From Streptomyces venezuelae (lineage in GTDB: Bacteria > Actinomycetota > Actinomycetes > Streptomycetales > Streptomycetaceae), in NCBI RefSeq assembly GCF_008642315.1, contig NZ_CP029192.1, forward strand, positions 7,006,001-7,070,000: a stretch of 64,000 bases of DNA, read 5' to 3'. A program made the translations under genes and the position numbers. A model generated the notes under the pieces. The model worked only from the letters and a program-made list of their open reading frames with translations, had not been told where the DNA came from and made no database searches. Of this stretch, positions 34,601 through 41,667 are shown one piece after another. Each line of letters opens with the position of its first letter. The stretch's first letter is position 1.

Positions 34601-35079
34601 GCGCGACCGTCCTGGTCGCGGGCGCCAAGGCCGCCACGCAGACCCCGCCGATCCGCTCCGGCAAGCGCGTCATCTTCACCACGCTGGACGACGGCACGGG
34701 CCTGATCGACCTGGCCTTCTTCGACGACGCCCACGAGCGGTGCGCGCACACCGTCTTCCACTCCTGGCTGCTGCTCGTACGCGGCGTGGTGCAGCGCCGC
34801 GGGCCGCGCAGCCTCAGCGTGGTGGGCGCGGCGGCGTGGAACCTGGCGGAGCTGGTGGAGGTACGCGCGGAGGGCGGCCTTGACGCGGTGGCGCTGCGCT
34901 TGGCGGAACCGGAACCCGTCCCTGAGGGGGAAGAGGAGAGCAAGGACCCGACCGGTGGCCGCCGTATCCGGCTGGCCAACGGTTTCGAGATGAACCCCTG
35001 GGCGGACCTGCGTCCGGCGGGCGAGGGGACGGCGACGACACGGAAGCTGTGGCACCGGAGCCCGGGGAGCGCGGGATGA
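31615..35079 (+). CDS. dnaE2: Error-prone DNA polymerase III alpha subunit (DnaE2/ImuC)
   Basis: A C-family DNA polymerase of 1154 aa from the GTG at 31615 (VPGFTHLHTVSG), preferred for its AGGAGG site. An in-frame ATG at 31576 would add 13 residues. The PHP domain (GFTHLHTVSGFSLRYGASH; MDALALTDRDTLAG) is followed by the polymerase core. Its acidic motif is RHVLPDIDIDVESARR near residue 430, and other core segments are AARGSGAGSLVNHLIGI and SLFRPGPVAADMVRPF. A helix-hairpin-helix region and a C-terminal OB fold (VIFTTLDDGTGLIDLAFFD) complete it. Its pairing with a Y-family gene and its LexA box mark it as the SOS mutasome polymerase, not the replicative DnaE1. It overlaps the next gene at ATGA. 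Confidence 0.93.
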   Translation: MPGFTHLHTVSGFSLRYGASHPERLAERAAERGMDALALTDRDTLAGTVRFAKAAAKAGVRPLFGAELAVGAPAPTRGEHRRAPVRGGAFIDESTPRVTFLARDGATGWAALCRLVTAAHRDGTAQGQGQTQGQPVLPWQENHGEGLTVLLGPASDVGRALAAGRPDRAARLLAPWRERYGDGLRLESVWHGREGTGPGSLRLAARTVGFAAEQGVRPVLSNAVRYADPGQGPVADVLDAARRLVPVDPTKELDSGERWLKGADAMLHVAERVVEAAGFRRDTAHRLVEQTRTAAAECLVDPEDDIGIGSVRFPEPHLVGAGRRTAQRVLASRAAAGMVLRGYDSRRDYWERMHHELDIIDHHGYASYFLTVAQVVDDVRDLGIRVAARGSGAGSLVNHLIGIAHADPVEHGLLMERFLSKRRHVLPDIDIDVESARRLEVYRAIIGRFGPERVATVAMPETYRVRHAVRDVGAALSMDPADIDRIAKAFPHIRARDARSAMKELPELREIAEELGDRDRLWGLVEALDALPRGVAMHPCGVLLSDASLLARTPVMPTSGEGLPMSQFDKDDVEDLGLLKLDVLGVRMQSAMAHAVAEVERATGDAVDLDDPRQVPPGDPATYRLIQSTETLGCFQIESPGQRDLVGRLQPATFHDLVVDISLFRPGPVAADMVRPFIESRHGRAPVRYPHPDLAEPLKETYGVVVFHEQIIQIVDIMTGCGRDEADRVRRGLSDPESQGRIRFWFAQHAAARGYDAETIGRTWGIVEAFGSYGFCKAHAVAFAVPTYQSAWLKAHHPAAFYAGLLTHDPGMYPKRLLLADARRRGVPILPLDVNRSAVAHRIELVSEPREMWGLRLALSDVHGISEAEAARIADGRPYTSLVDFWERARPSKPVAQRLAQVGALDAFGANRRDLQLHLAELRRGARGAAGAQLPLAGGRKTAPAGLPDLDDAERLSAELGVLGMDSSRHLMGDHRAFLEELGALSARRLREAEHGATVLVAGAKAATQTPPIRSGKRVIFTTLDDGTGLIDLAFFDDAHERCAHTVFHSWLLLVRGVVQRRGPRSLSVVGAAAWNLAELVEVRAEGGLDAVALRLAEPEPVPEGEEESKDPTGGRRIRLANGFEMNPWADLRPAGEGTATTRKLWHRSPGSAG

Positions 35080-36080
35080 ACACCTCCCACGGTGCTGCGA
35101 GCACCCTCTACGTACGCTTCCTGCTGCCGCCGATGCACGAGGCACTGCTGCCCCAGCTCCTCTCCCTGTTGGGGGAGTTCACCCCGCAGGTCGAGGCGCT
35201 CCCGCCCGACGCCGCGTTCGTCGACGTACGGGGCGCGCGGCGGTACTTCGGGCGGGACGCCGTCGACCTCGCCGCGCTGATCCGGGTGCGGGCGCTCGCG
35301 CTGTACGGGGTGGAGTGCGCGATCGGCGCCGGGCCCGGGCCGATGCTGGCGCGGATGGCCGCGCGCGGCGCCGCCCCGGGCGTGACCCGCTCGGTGCCCG
35401 AAGGGGCGGACGGCGTAAGGGAGTTCCTCGCAGACCGGCCGGTCGGCGAGCTGCCCGGCATCGGCCGCGCCACCGCCCGCACCCTCTGTGAGTACGGCCT
35501 CGACTCCCTCGGGAAGGTCGGCGCCGCGCCCCTGTCCACCCTGCAGCGGCTCGTCGGCGCCCGCGCGGGCCGCGAACTGAGCGAGAAGGCGCGGGGCGTC
35601 GACCGCACCCGGGTCGTGCCGAACGCCGCCGCGCGCTCGCTCTCCGTCGAACGGCCCTTCCCCCGTGACGAGCTGGACCCCTTCCGGCACCGCCGCGCGC
35701 TGCTCTCCGGCGCGGAGGAGCTTGGGGCGCGGATGCGCGGCGAGGACCAGGTATGCCGCACGCTGGCGCTCACGGTGCGGTACGCCGACCGCACGGGCTA
35801 CTCGACGATCACCCGTTCCAAGGCACTCCCTGAACGGACCGCTCACTCCACCGAGCTGGCCAGGACCGCGTACCGCATGTACGAGGCGCTGGGCCTCCAG
35901 CGGGCCCGGGTGCGGGCCCTCTCCCTGCGCGCCGAGGGCCTCGCTCCCGCCGAACACGCCACCCACCAGCTGTCGTTCGACCCGACGGACGAGAAGACCC
36001 GCCGCATCGAGGAGGTCGCCGACCGGGCGCGGGCGAAGTTCGGTCCTGGCGCGATCGTGCCGGGGACGCTGGCGGCGTGA
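35076..36080 (+). CDS. Y-family DNA polymerase-like protein (ImuB/ImuY type)
   Basis: A 334-aa protein with the Y-family palm/finger/little-finger layout, translationally coupled to dnaE2 (ATGA at 35076). Fold markers are the segment VEALPPDAAFVDVRGARRYFG, the HhH motif GELPGIGRATARTLCEYGLDSLGKV near residues 118-144, and the little finger VCRTLALTVRYADRTGYSTITR. The usual catalytic acids are not seen. The first Asp is absent from TLYVRFLLPP, and the SIDEA motif reads PPDAAFVD. As for ImuB, it is probably a non-catalytic adaptor that brings DnaE2 to the clamp. QLSFD near the C-terminus resembles a beta-clamp-binding peptide. No imuA is adjacent. Confidence 0.82.
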   Translation: MNTSHGAASTLYVRFLLPPMHEALLPQLLSLLGEFTPQVEALPPDAAFVDVRGARRYFGRDAVDLAALIRVRALALYGVECAIGAGPGPMLARMAARGAAPGVTRSVPEGADGVREFLADRPVGELPGIGRATARTLCEYGLDSLGKVGAAPLSTLQRLVGARAGRELSEKARGVDRTRVVPNAAARSLSVERPFPRDELDPFRHRRALLSGAEELGARMRGEDQVCRTLALTVRYADRTGYSTITRSKALPERTAHSTELARTAYRMYEALGLQRARVRALSLRAEGLAPAEHATHQLSFDPTDEKTRRIEEVADRARAKFGPGAIVPGTLAA

Positions 36081-36275
36081 CGTCCGGGCCGCGCGCTCGT
36101 TGGTGCGTCCGTGAACCCTGCCAGTGATCGCTGGAACTTTTGCCGACGCGTAACTTCACTCCTGCACTACTCGCGCGTAGCTTGTCGTGCACGCAACATC
36201 CTGGTGATCCGGATCACGGGGCATCGCATTCCGTCGCCGCAACTCCCTTGAGCCGAGCCGCAAGGAGATCACACG

Positions 36276-37148
36276 ATGCTGCCCTGGAGACGAGCGCTGC
36301 GCGCGCTCGCCGCCGCCCTGCTCGTCACGGGCGCGGTCACCCTCACCCCCGTTGCCGCGGCCGCGGCCGACACGCCACAGACCTCGACGGCGTCGACGTC
36401 ACGGGGCTGGAACGACTACGACTGCAAGCCGTCCGCCGCGCACCCCCGCCCGGTCGTCCTCGTGCACGGCACGTTCGGGAACTCCGTCGACAACTGGCTC
36501 GTCCTCGCGCCCTACCTGGTCAAGCGCGGCTACTGCGTCTACTCCCTGGACTACGGCCAGCTGCCGGGCGTCCCCTTCTTCAACGGCCTCGGCCCCATCG
36601 ACAAGTCGGCCGAGCAACTCGACGTCTTCGTCGACAAGGTGCTCGCCTCGACGGGCGCGAAGAAGGCGGACCTCGTCGGACACTCGCAGGGCGGCATGAT
36701 GCCGCGCCACTACCTCAAGTTCCTCGGCGGCGCCGCCAAGGTGAACGCCCTGATCGGCCTCGCCCCCGACAACCACGGCACCACGCTGCTCGGCCTGACC
36801 AAGCTGCTGCCGTACTTCCCCGGCATCGAGGACCTGCTGACCACCAGGACCCCGAGCCTCGCCGACCAGGTCGCGGGATCGCCCTTCCTGACCAAGCTCA
36901 ACGAGGGCGGCGACACGGTGCCCGGCGTGCGCTACACCGTCATCGCCACCAAGTACGACGAGGTCGTCACCCCGTACCGCACCCAGTTCCTGAACGGCCC
37001 GAACGTCCACAACGTCACCCTCCAGGACCTGTGCCCCCTGGCCCTGTCCGAGCACGTCGCGATCGGCATCCTGGACCGCGTCGCCCACCACGAGGTGGCG
37101 AACGCCCTGGACCCGGCGCACGCGACGCCGAGCACGTGCCTGTCGTGA
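36276..37148 (+). CDS. Secreted lipase/esterase (lipase class 2-like, alpha/beta fold)
   Basis: A 290-aa exported hydrolase. The signal peptide spans residues 1-31 (ALRALAAALLVTGAVTLTPVAAAAA). The alpha/beta fold begins RPVVLVHGTFGNSVDNWLVLAPYL, with an HG oxyanion motif. The nucleophile elbow is VGHSQGGMMPRHYL (Ser near 131). The likely acid is Asp in TKYDEVVTPY and the His is in LSEHVAIGILDR near residue 270. These match the Streptomyces class 2 lipases active on triacylglycerols and esters. Cys in DYDCKPS/RGYCVYS and DLCPLA/STCLS probably form disulfides. It is convergent with the LPMO gene, with 53 bp between stops. Confidence 0.9.
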   Translation: MLPWRRALRALAAALLVTGAVTLTPVAAAAADTPQTSTASTSRGWNDYDCKPSAAHPRPVVLVHGTFGNSVDNWLVLAPYLVKRGYCVYSLDYGQLPGVPFFNGLGPIDKSAEQLDVFVDKVLASTGAKKADLVGHSQGGMMPRHYLKFLGGAAKVNALIGLAPDNHGTTLLGLTKLLPYFPGIEDLLTTRTPSLADQVAGSPFLTKLNEGGDTVPGVRYTVIATKYDEVVTPYRTQFLNGPNVHNVTLQDLCPLALSEHVAIGILDRVAHHEVANALDPAHATPSTCLS

Positions 37149-37201
37149 CACGTACCCGGCGTCGTTTCCGCTGACTCCGCTCCGACCGACCCGTCCGGGC
37201 C

Positions 37202-38209
37202 TCAGCGGCCGTGGCGTCCGGCGGCCCGGCGGCGGGTCGTCGCGAACATCGCCGCGGCACCGATGGCGAGAATCGCGGCACCACCCATCGCGATGTACGG
37301 AGTGGTGCTGTCGCCGCCGGTCTCGGCGAGGTTGTCGTTCGCCGTGGTGACCGGCTTCTCGGCGCCGCCGTTGACCTCCGGCTGATTGGCGTCGGCGGCG
37401 TCGTCCGCGGCCGGGGCCGCCGGCGCGGCCCCGGTGGCCTCCGCGCCCGTCTTGGCGTCGGCGTCCCCGTGGCCGTGGTGCTCGACGGAGGACTTGTCGG
37501 CGCCGGCCGCGATGTCCTGGTCGGTGGGCGCGGAGGCGGCCGGAGCGGGGGCGGAGCCGCCCGAACCACCGCTGTCCTTCCCGAAGACGACGTCGGAGCA
37601 GGTGTAGAAGGCCTCGGGGGAATCGGAGCGCTGCCAGATCGAGTAGATCAGGTGCCGGCCCTCACGGGCGGGAATCTTCCCGTCGAACACGTAATCCCCG
37701 TTCTCCATCTTCGGGTCGGTGACCTTGACGAAGGGCTTCTCCTCCAGGTCCGACCACTTCAGGGGCTTCGACGGGTCGTACGACTCCTTCGTGACGAACA
37801 GCTCGAAGGAGCCCTTGTGCGGAGCGGTGCCCTTGTAGCGGAACGTGTGGTTGCCCGCGGCCAGCTTGCTGGACGGCCAGTCGGCGCGCGGCAGGTCCAG
37901 GCCCTTGTACTTGTCGTTCCCGGCGCTGCACAGTTTCCCGTCCGGGATGATCTCCTTCGACTTCCCGGCGGCGTTGGCGATGTTCACGCCGTTCCAGTCG
38001 TAGAAGGCCTGCGCGCCACTGGCCGCGACCGCTGCCTTGCAGGCGGCCGACTTGGGCGACTCCGGCCCCTCCTGGAAGCAGGCGGAGACCCGGCTGACCG
38101 GGTCCGTCATCGAGCCGTGCGCGGCGGCGGGCGTGACCGAAAGGGCGGTCAGGGCGAGCGGCGCGACACCGACGGCGGCGATGCTCGCGACCTTGCGGCG
38201 TGCAGACAT
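37202..38209 (-). CDS. AA10 lytic polysaccharide monooxygenase, LAETG-anchored
   Basis: A 335-aa copper enzyme that oxidatively cleaves crystalline polysaccharide outside the cell. Cleavage of the signal peptide at AAA-HGSMTDPVSR exposes the N-terminal His of the copper brace. The second His lies in GTAPHKGSFELFVTK. The core ends IYSIWQRSDSPEAFYTCSDVVFG. CKAAVAASGAQAFYDW, DGKLCSAGN and RADWPSSKL resemble the cellulose-active CelS2-like clade. A Pro/Ala/Asp/His-rich linker of about 90 residues follows. The end is NLAETGGDSTTPYIAM, a hydrophobic helix and TTRRRAAGR. This is a class E-type sortase signal (LAXTG), so it should be wall-anchored instead of freely secreted. No carbohydrate-binding module is present. 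Confidence 0.9.
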   Translation of the reverse strand: MSARRKVASIAAVGVAPLALTALSVTPAAAHGSMTDPVSRVSACFQEGPESPKSAACKAAVAASGAQAFYDWNGVNIANAAGKSKEIIPDGKLCSAGNDKYKGLDLPRADWPSSKLAAGNHTFRYKGTAPHKGSFELFVTKESYDPSKPLKWSDLEEKPFVKVTDPKMENGDYVFDGKIPAREGRHLIYSIWQRSDSPEAFYTCSDVVFGKDSGGSGGSAPAPAASAPTDQDIAAGADKSSVEHHGHGDADAKTGAEATGAAPAAPAADDAADANQPEVNGGAEKPVTTANDNLAETGGDSTTPYIAMGGAAILAIGAAAMFATTRRRAAGRHGR

Positions 38210-38309
38210 GGCGGTTCTCCTCAAACGGCGGTTCAGGGGACACGGGGCAGTGGCGAACGGGCGGCACGGCCCCCCGATCACCAGCGGCACCGACGGTTCG
38301 TCACCGCCC

Positions 38310-38686
38310 CGGCGACCAGAAAACTAGCCCCTGAAATCCGCGGAATCGCCTGCTGAGGGCGGGGGACGGTGATCCTTATGGTCGCTTTAAGGGAGGGCTA
38401 ACCGGGGGCTCAGACTGGGCCCCTGCGACGCCCCTGTTTGACCAGTACGTGAGCTACGGGTCGGTCCGGGGGAGTCCATGAGGGGCCGGTGCGGATCGCC
38501 TCGTGTGGCCCCCTGCTCGGCTCCCTCGGAGCGCATCGGTGCCGTTGGCTGCTGGCGTGCGACGCCGTGCCCGGCGTGCTGGAGTGGGCCGGTGTTCAAA
38601 TGCTGGGGCTGATATTGCGCACGGGCAGCGCACTCGGCCTGCCGGAGCAGGTTGACATTCGATTAAAGCGTTTGCCGACGTTCCTG
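38310..38686. other. Intergenic stretch left of the decayed island
   Basis: About 380 bp hold no gene I can support. The first part is the upstream region of the LPMO gene. The rest (about 38400-38686) contains only short open frames without recognisable homology on either strand, and probably belongs to the degraded island that follows. Confidence 0.5.
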
Positions 38687-39049
38687 GCCGCCACCCTCAA
38701 CCATCAGCCACTCGATGCCTGTTCCCCTCGGTCGTCCAGGAGCCCGAAGTCGAATTCCGGGCCCGTCGAGACCACTTCGGTCAGGTCCGAAGGGCGATTT
38801 CCGAGCTTCTCCGCACCACCGTCGGCGGCGTAGGCGACTCTGTCGCGTGGTGCCAGAACTTCAGGTTGGGTTCGATGTCACCGCCGACGCTGACAGTGAC
38901 CTTCAGAGAAAACTCCCGCTTGCCCGCCGCGACCCGCTGCGCGCGACACTCGTCACTGTTCACCAGGAGTCGGGGTTGTCGGCACGCATGGTGCCGGCGC
39001 CAATGAGGATCGCGTCCGAGTCAGCCCGTGTCTGGTCGACGCGGTCGAA
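38687..39049 (-). pseudogene. RibD C-terminal / dihydrofolate-reductase-like remnant
   Basis: Fragments of one RibD/DHFR-like reductase can be followed leftward on the minus strand through several frames: FDRVDQTRADSDAILIGAGTMRADNP (39049-38970), LVNSDECRAQRVAAGKREF then KVTVSVGGDIEPNLKFWHH, RVAYAADGGAEKLGNRPSDL then TEVVSTGPEFDFGLLDDRG, and finally GIEWLMVEGGG near 38687. At least three frameshifts separate them. The N-terminus is missing and replaced by an IS701 transposase fragment. The intact family makes a pyrimidine/deaminase-linked reductase. The gene is dead. Confidence 0.72.
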
Positions 39050-39226
39050 GTTCTTCCGCTCGACGCCGGACAGTGATCCGAGCACGACCGCGCGGGCCGT
39101 GGCGCGCGGCTGAGCCCGCCCGAACCGGTCCGCGATCTGGGGCATGGCCTGGTCGAACATCGCCCGCCGACGGGCGGCGTCCATGCTCTGGCCCGCGGCC
39201 ACCACACGATCATCGGGAGCCCACAC
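39050..39226 (-). pseudogene. IS701-family transposase N-terminal fragment
   Basis: The first 59 codons (MWAPDDRVVAAGQSMD... FDQAMPQIADRFGRAQPRATARAVVLG... SGVERKN) match the start of Streptomyces IS701-type transposases. Those normally continue with a Cys/Trp-containing 'ERKNCW' segment. Here the frame passes at 39049 straight into RibD-like sequence (FDRVDQ), making a chimeric open frame. The catalytic domain is absent. This is a deletion junction, not a functional fusion. Confidence 0.7.
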
Positions 39227-39240
39227 AGCCCCCGATGATC
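39208..39240. repeat. Perfect 10-bp inverted repeat
   Basis: GATCATCGGG (39208-39217) and CCCGATGATC (39231-39240) enclose 13 bp. The hairpin spans the start codon of the IS701 fragment and abuts the stop of the DUF5958 remnant. It may be a former terminator or part of an element end. Confidence 0.75.
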
Positions 39241-39494
39241 ACACGGTGGCCGGTTCGGTGTCCGCTCCCGGTGTGACGAGCACGGCTGAGGTATGGGTGA
39301 GCCGGATGCCAGCTCCGTGGATGCTCTCCGGCCCGTCCTCGCTGGTTGCGCGCGCCTGGGCACAGAACCCTGCCAGGTCGCGCAGGACTTCGAACTGCTC
39401 AGTGTCGGCGAGGCTCTCGAACCAGCCGACACCCGGTGTGAGGGGGGCGGATGCCTTGTGCCAACTCGTTCAGGGGGACCGCGCGTTCGTCCAT
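39239..39494 (-). pseudogene. DUF5958-like protein remnant (frameshifted, truncated)
   Basis: From ATG 39494 one frame reads MDERAVPLNELAQGIRPPHT. A one-base shift then gives GVGWFESLADTEQFEVLRDL, AGFCAQARATSEDGPESI and HGAGIRLTHTSAVLVTPG, ending at TGA 39239-39241. Together they match the start and middle of DUF5958 proteins common in Streptomyces (LNELAQGIRP, QARATAEDGPESI). The C-terminal part is missing. The frameshift near the PPHT-GVGW junction breaks the gene. Confidence 0.65.
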
Positions 39495-39576
39495 CCGGCC
39501 CCACGTACGAGCCGCCCCGGCCTCTGGTTGCAACCCAGAAGACCAACAGGGCGCCCGGTACAGCAATAGCCGAGTA

Positions 39577-40092
39577 CTCCTTCCAGGCCGGGAGTTCGGT
39601 CTGGCCGTGCTGCTGGCGGTGCGGGATGACGAGTCCGGTGCCCGGGTAGCCGCCGTCGGCGATCGTGAGTGTCTTGCCGATTGCGGCTTTCGCGCCGGAC
39701 TCCTCCCATGCCTTGCAGTCGTTGCGGTTGCCGGGCAGAGGTTGGCCGACCACGACGACCAGACGGGTGTCGGCGTCGATGACGACCTGGTGGTTGGTGG
39801 AGTACCAGTAGTTCTTCGACCGCTCGGCGATCGTGTGGTCGTGGGTGGGGGCCAGGGTGCCGTCCACGATCATGCGGTCTGCCGCCGACTTCGAGATCCC
39901 AAACAGCGGGGCGAGCTGGCGCATGGTCAGGTTCGTGCGCCAGTAGGCCGCGACCAGCAGGGCCCGGTCCTCCAGCGGAAGGCTCCACGGCCTGCCCCTG
40001 CGGACTGCGTCCGCCACTGCGCGGCGAGTACCGTCACCAGCTTGCCGAACTGCCGTGGGGCTGAGCCCGGTGAACGGGGTTATCCAGGACGG
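39577..40092 (-). pseudogene. IS5-type transposase remnant
   Basis: Minus-strand homology to DDE_Tnp_4/IS5-like transposases is clear in ITPFTGLSPTAV, GRPWSLPLEDRALLVAAYW, TNLTMRQLAPLFGISKSAADR, then DGTLAPTHDHTIAERSKNYW, STNHQVVIDADTRLVVVVG and KTLTIADGGYPGTGLVIPH. The sequence breaks off at ELPAWKE (39577); the family normally goes on to an EHNKSHRQVRARVEH segment with the last catalytic Glu. About 20 residues are also missing between SAADRMI and DGTL. The element is inactive. Confidence 0.78.
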
Positions 40093-40162
40093 CTCGGACG
40101 CTTGATCACACCAGCCACAGCGCGATCGTCTCAAAGATCGACGGCGTGGCACGATGGCCGCC

Positions 40163-40630
40163 ATGTCAGGTCAGCTCTGGGTGTCCCTCATATCGCTGGG
40201 CGGCGTAGTCCTCGGCGGCTCGTTGTCCTACCTCGTGCAGCACAGGACTCAACTCTCGGCGGAACGCGCTGAACAACAGCGGCAGCGGATCGCCTTGTCG
40301 GAGGCCCGGCGCGGGGAACGGTTGGAGCTGCTGGAGCGGTTCATAGAGGTGGGGGCCGAGGCCGAACGCTCCGCCTTCAGTCGGCCTTCCGAGTGGGAGG
40401 ACACCGACGCCTGGTTCCTCACGACCCGGGACATCATGAACAGGCTGTGGGTTGCGGAGCGTCTCATCCGTATCCAGTTCCCCCTGCCCGTGCACGACGC
40501 GGCACGCTCGTACTTCCTCGACCTCAACCGGACGGTGTGGGAAGGCTTGCCCGACGGCGAGAGCGTGCGCGACTACTTGGAGGACAACCGACTGGCATTT
40601 CTGGACGCGGCTCGCGCGGTCATGGGGTAG
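40163..40630 (+). CDS. Hypothetical membrane-anchored protein
   Basis: A predicted 155-aa protein from ATG 40163 (an ATG at 40154 adds three residues). The N-terminus LWVSLISLGGVVLGGSLSYLVQ is a single membrane span. A coiled-coil-like helix follows (QLSAERAEQQRQRIALSEARRGERLELLERF) and then a soluble helical part rich in Trp and Leu. I recognise no domain. Similar small proteins with one span and a long helix are common near mobile DNA in Streptomyces. Codon use looks normal and the frame is intact, unlike the decayed sequences immediately to the left. Confidence 0.6.
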   Translation: MSGQLWVSLISLGGVVLGGSLSYLVQHRTQLSAERAEQQRQRIALSEARRGERLELLERFIEVGAEAERSAFSRPSEWEDTDAWFLTTRDIMNRLWVAERLIRIQFPLPVHDAARSYFLDLNRTVWEGLPDGESVRDYLEDNRLAFLDAARAVMG

Positions 40631-40687
40631 CACACCGCCACCTCGAAGATCATTTACGGGACAGCCCTCAGGTAAGCGCCACCTTCG

Positions 40688-40783
40688 TCAACTGCCGCTA
40701 CCGGCGGCGGGCTTTATCTCGCTCTGCCCGGAAGTCGAGGCGGACGCCGCAGGGGCAACCGCGGCCAGCAGTGCACCAGTCAC
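40688..40783 (-). other. Signal-peptide-like fragment downstream of response regulator
   Basis: A 31-codon stretch from GTG 40783 reads TGALLAAVAPAASAS, preceded in frame by TCSAVV, then STSGQSEIKPAAGSGS and a stop. It looks like the export signal and first residues of a secreted protein, cut off on both sides. It has no start with a ribosome site. It is probably debris from the rearrangement at this place. Confidence 0.35.
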
Positions 40784-40817
40784 GACTGCCGAGCAAGTTG
40801 GAGCCTTCGGACTCCGC

Positions 40818-41525
40818 TCAGGTCGTGCCCGAATTGCCCTCACCCAGCCACCGGTACCGCCTCTCGGGCCGCCCCGTCCCCCCGTACCGAAGCGTCACCT
40901 CCGCGCGGCGCGTGGTCGCGAAGAATTCCAGGTAGCGGCGGGCGCTCACGCGGGACAGGGAGCCTGCCCGCGCGCACTCCGACGCCGAGAGGCCGGACGG
41001 GTGGTCACGCAGGGTCTGTTCCACCAGGTCCGCGGTGTGGGCCGCCAGGCCCTTGGGGAGTTCGCGGGAGCCGGGCGGGCGGGTGCCGAAGATCTGGTCG
41101 ACGTCCTCCTGGCGGGCCTCCGCCAGGCCGTCCAGGCGGGCCCGCAACGCGGCGACGTGGCGCAACTGCTCCTGCAGGGCCGCCTGGTTGAACGGCTTGA
41201 TGAGGTAGTGCAGCGCACCGGCCCGCAGCGCAGCCCGCACCACCTCGGCGTCCCGCGCCGCCGTGATGAACAGGGCGTCCACCGGCTCGCGCCCCGGCTC
41301 CCGCTCCTCGGCCGCCCGCAGCTCGCGCAGGACCGCGATGCCGTCCATGTCGGGCAGGTACACGTCGAGGAGGACGAGATCGGGGCGCAAATCCCCGGCG
41401 AGGCGCACCGCCTCCGCGCCGCTGTGGGCGACCCCGACCACGGTGAAGCCCGGCACCGCCGCGACGTACCGACTGTGCAGCTTGGCGACCATGAAGTCGT
41501 CGTCCACGACCAGCACCCGAGTCAT
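40818..41525 (-). CDS. CitB/DctR-type response regulator, no adjacent kinase
   Basis: A 235-aa response regulator. The receiver domain (residues 1-125) has acidic residues VVDDD, the phosphorylated Asp in LVLLDVYLPDMDG near residue 55, Thr in FITAARD and Lys in LIKPFN. The C-terminal DNA-binding part (LSASECARAGSLSRVSARRYLEFFATT, residues 180-206) is the HTH of the CitB family, which controls carboxylate uptake. It is divergent from tctCBA, its likely target. In related loci a CitA/DcuS-type sensor kinase gene lies next to the regulator. None is present here; sequence after its stop is debris, so the kinase seems to have been lost. Confidence 0.9.
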   Translation of the reverse strand: MTRVLVVDDDFMVAKLHSRYVAAVPGFTVVGVAHSGAEAVRLAGDLRPDLVLLDVYLPDMDGIAVLRELRAAEEREPGREPVDALFITAARDAEVVRAALRAGALHYLIKPFNQAALQEQLRHVAALRARLDGLAEARQEDVDQIFGTRPPGSRELPKGLAAHTADLVEQTLRDHPSGLSASECARAGSLSRVSARRYLEFFATTRRAEVTLRYGGTGRPERRYRWLGEGNSGTT

Positions 41526-41544
41526 CGCCGCAGGCTATGGGCGC

Positions 41545-41639
41545 GACCACAAGGACCACAACGTCCGTTGGTTCCGGAAGAGAGACAGCTTGTTAACGCC
41601 CGGGCAACATGTGGGCCACCTCACAACCGCCTCACAACC
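41545..41639. promoter_or_regulatory. CACAA direct repeats in the regulator-tctC intergenic region
   Basis: GACCACAAG and GACCACAAC stand in tandem at 41545-41562. CCTCACAACC occurs twice at 41619-41628 and 41630-41639, 11 bp apart start to start, about one helical turn. CitB-family regulators bind short direct repeats, so these are candidate operators for tctC and the regulator itself. Confidence 0.5.
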
Positions 41640-41667
41640 AACTACACGCCGACAGGTGGTGGCACAC

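Noticed and set aside
31615..35079. dnaE as the main replicative polymerase
   Set aside because: LexA box and coupling to a Y-family gene point to the error-prone DnaE2 type.
38489..39113. Plus-strand open frames over the decayed island
   Set aside because: They lie antisense to the recognisable RibD, IS701 and DUF5958 pieces and have no family resemblance.
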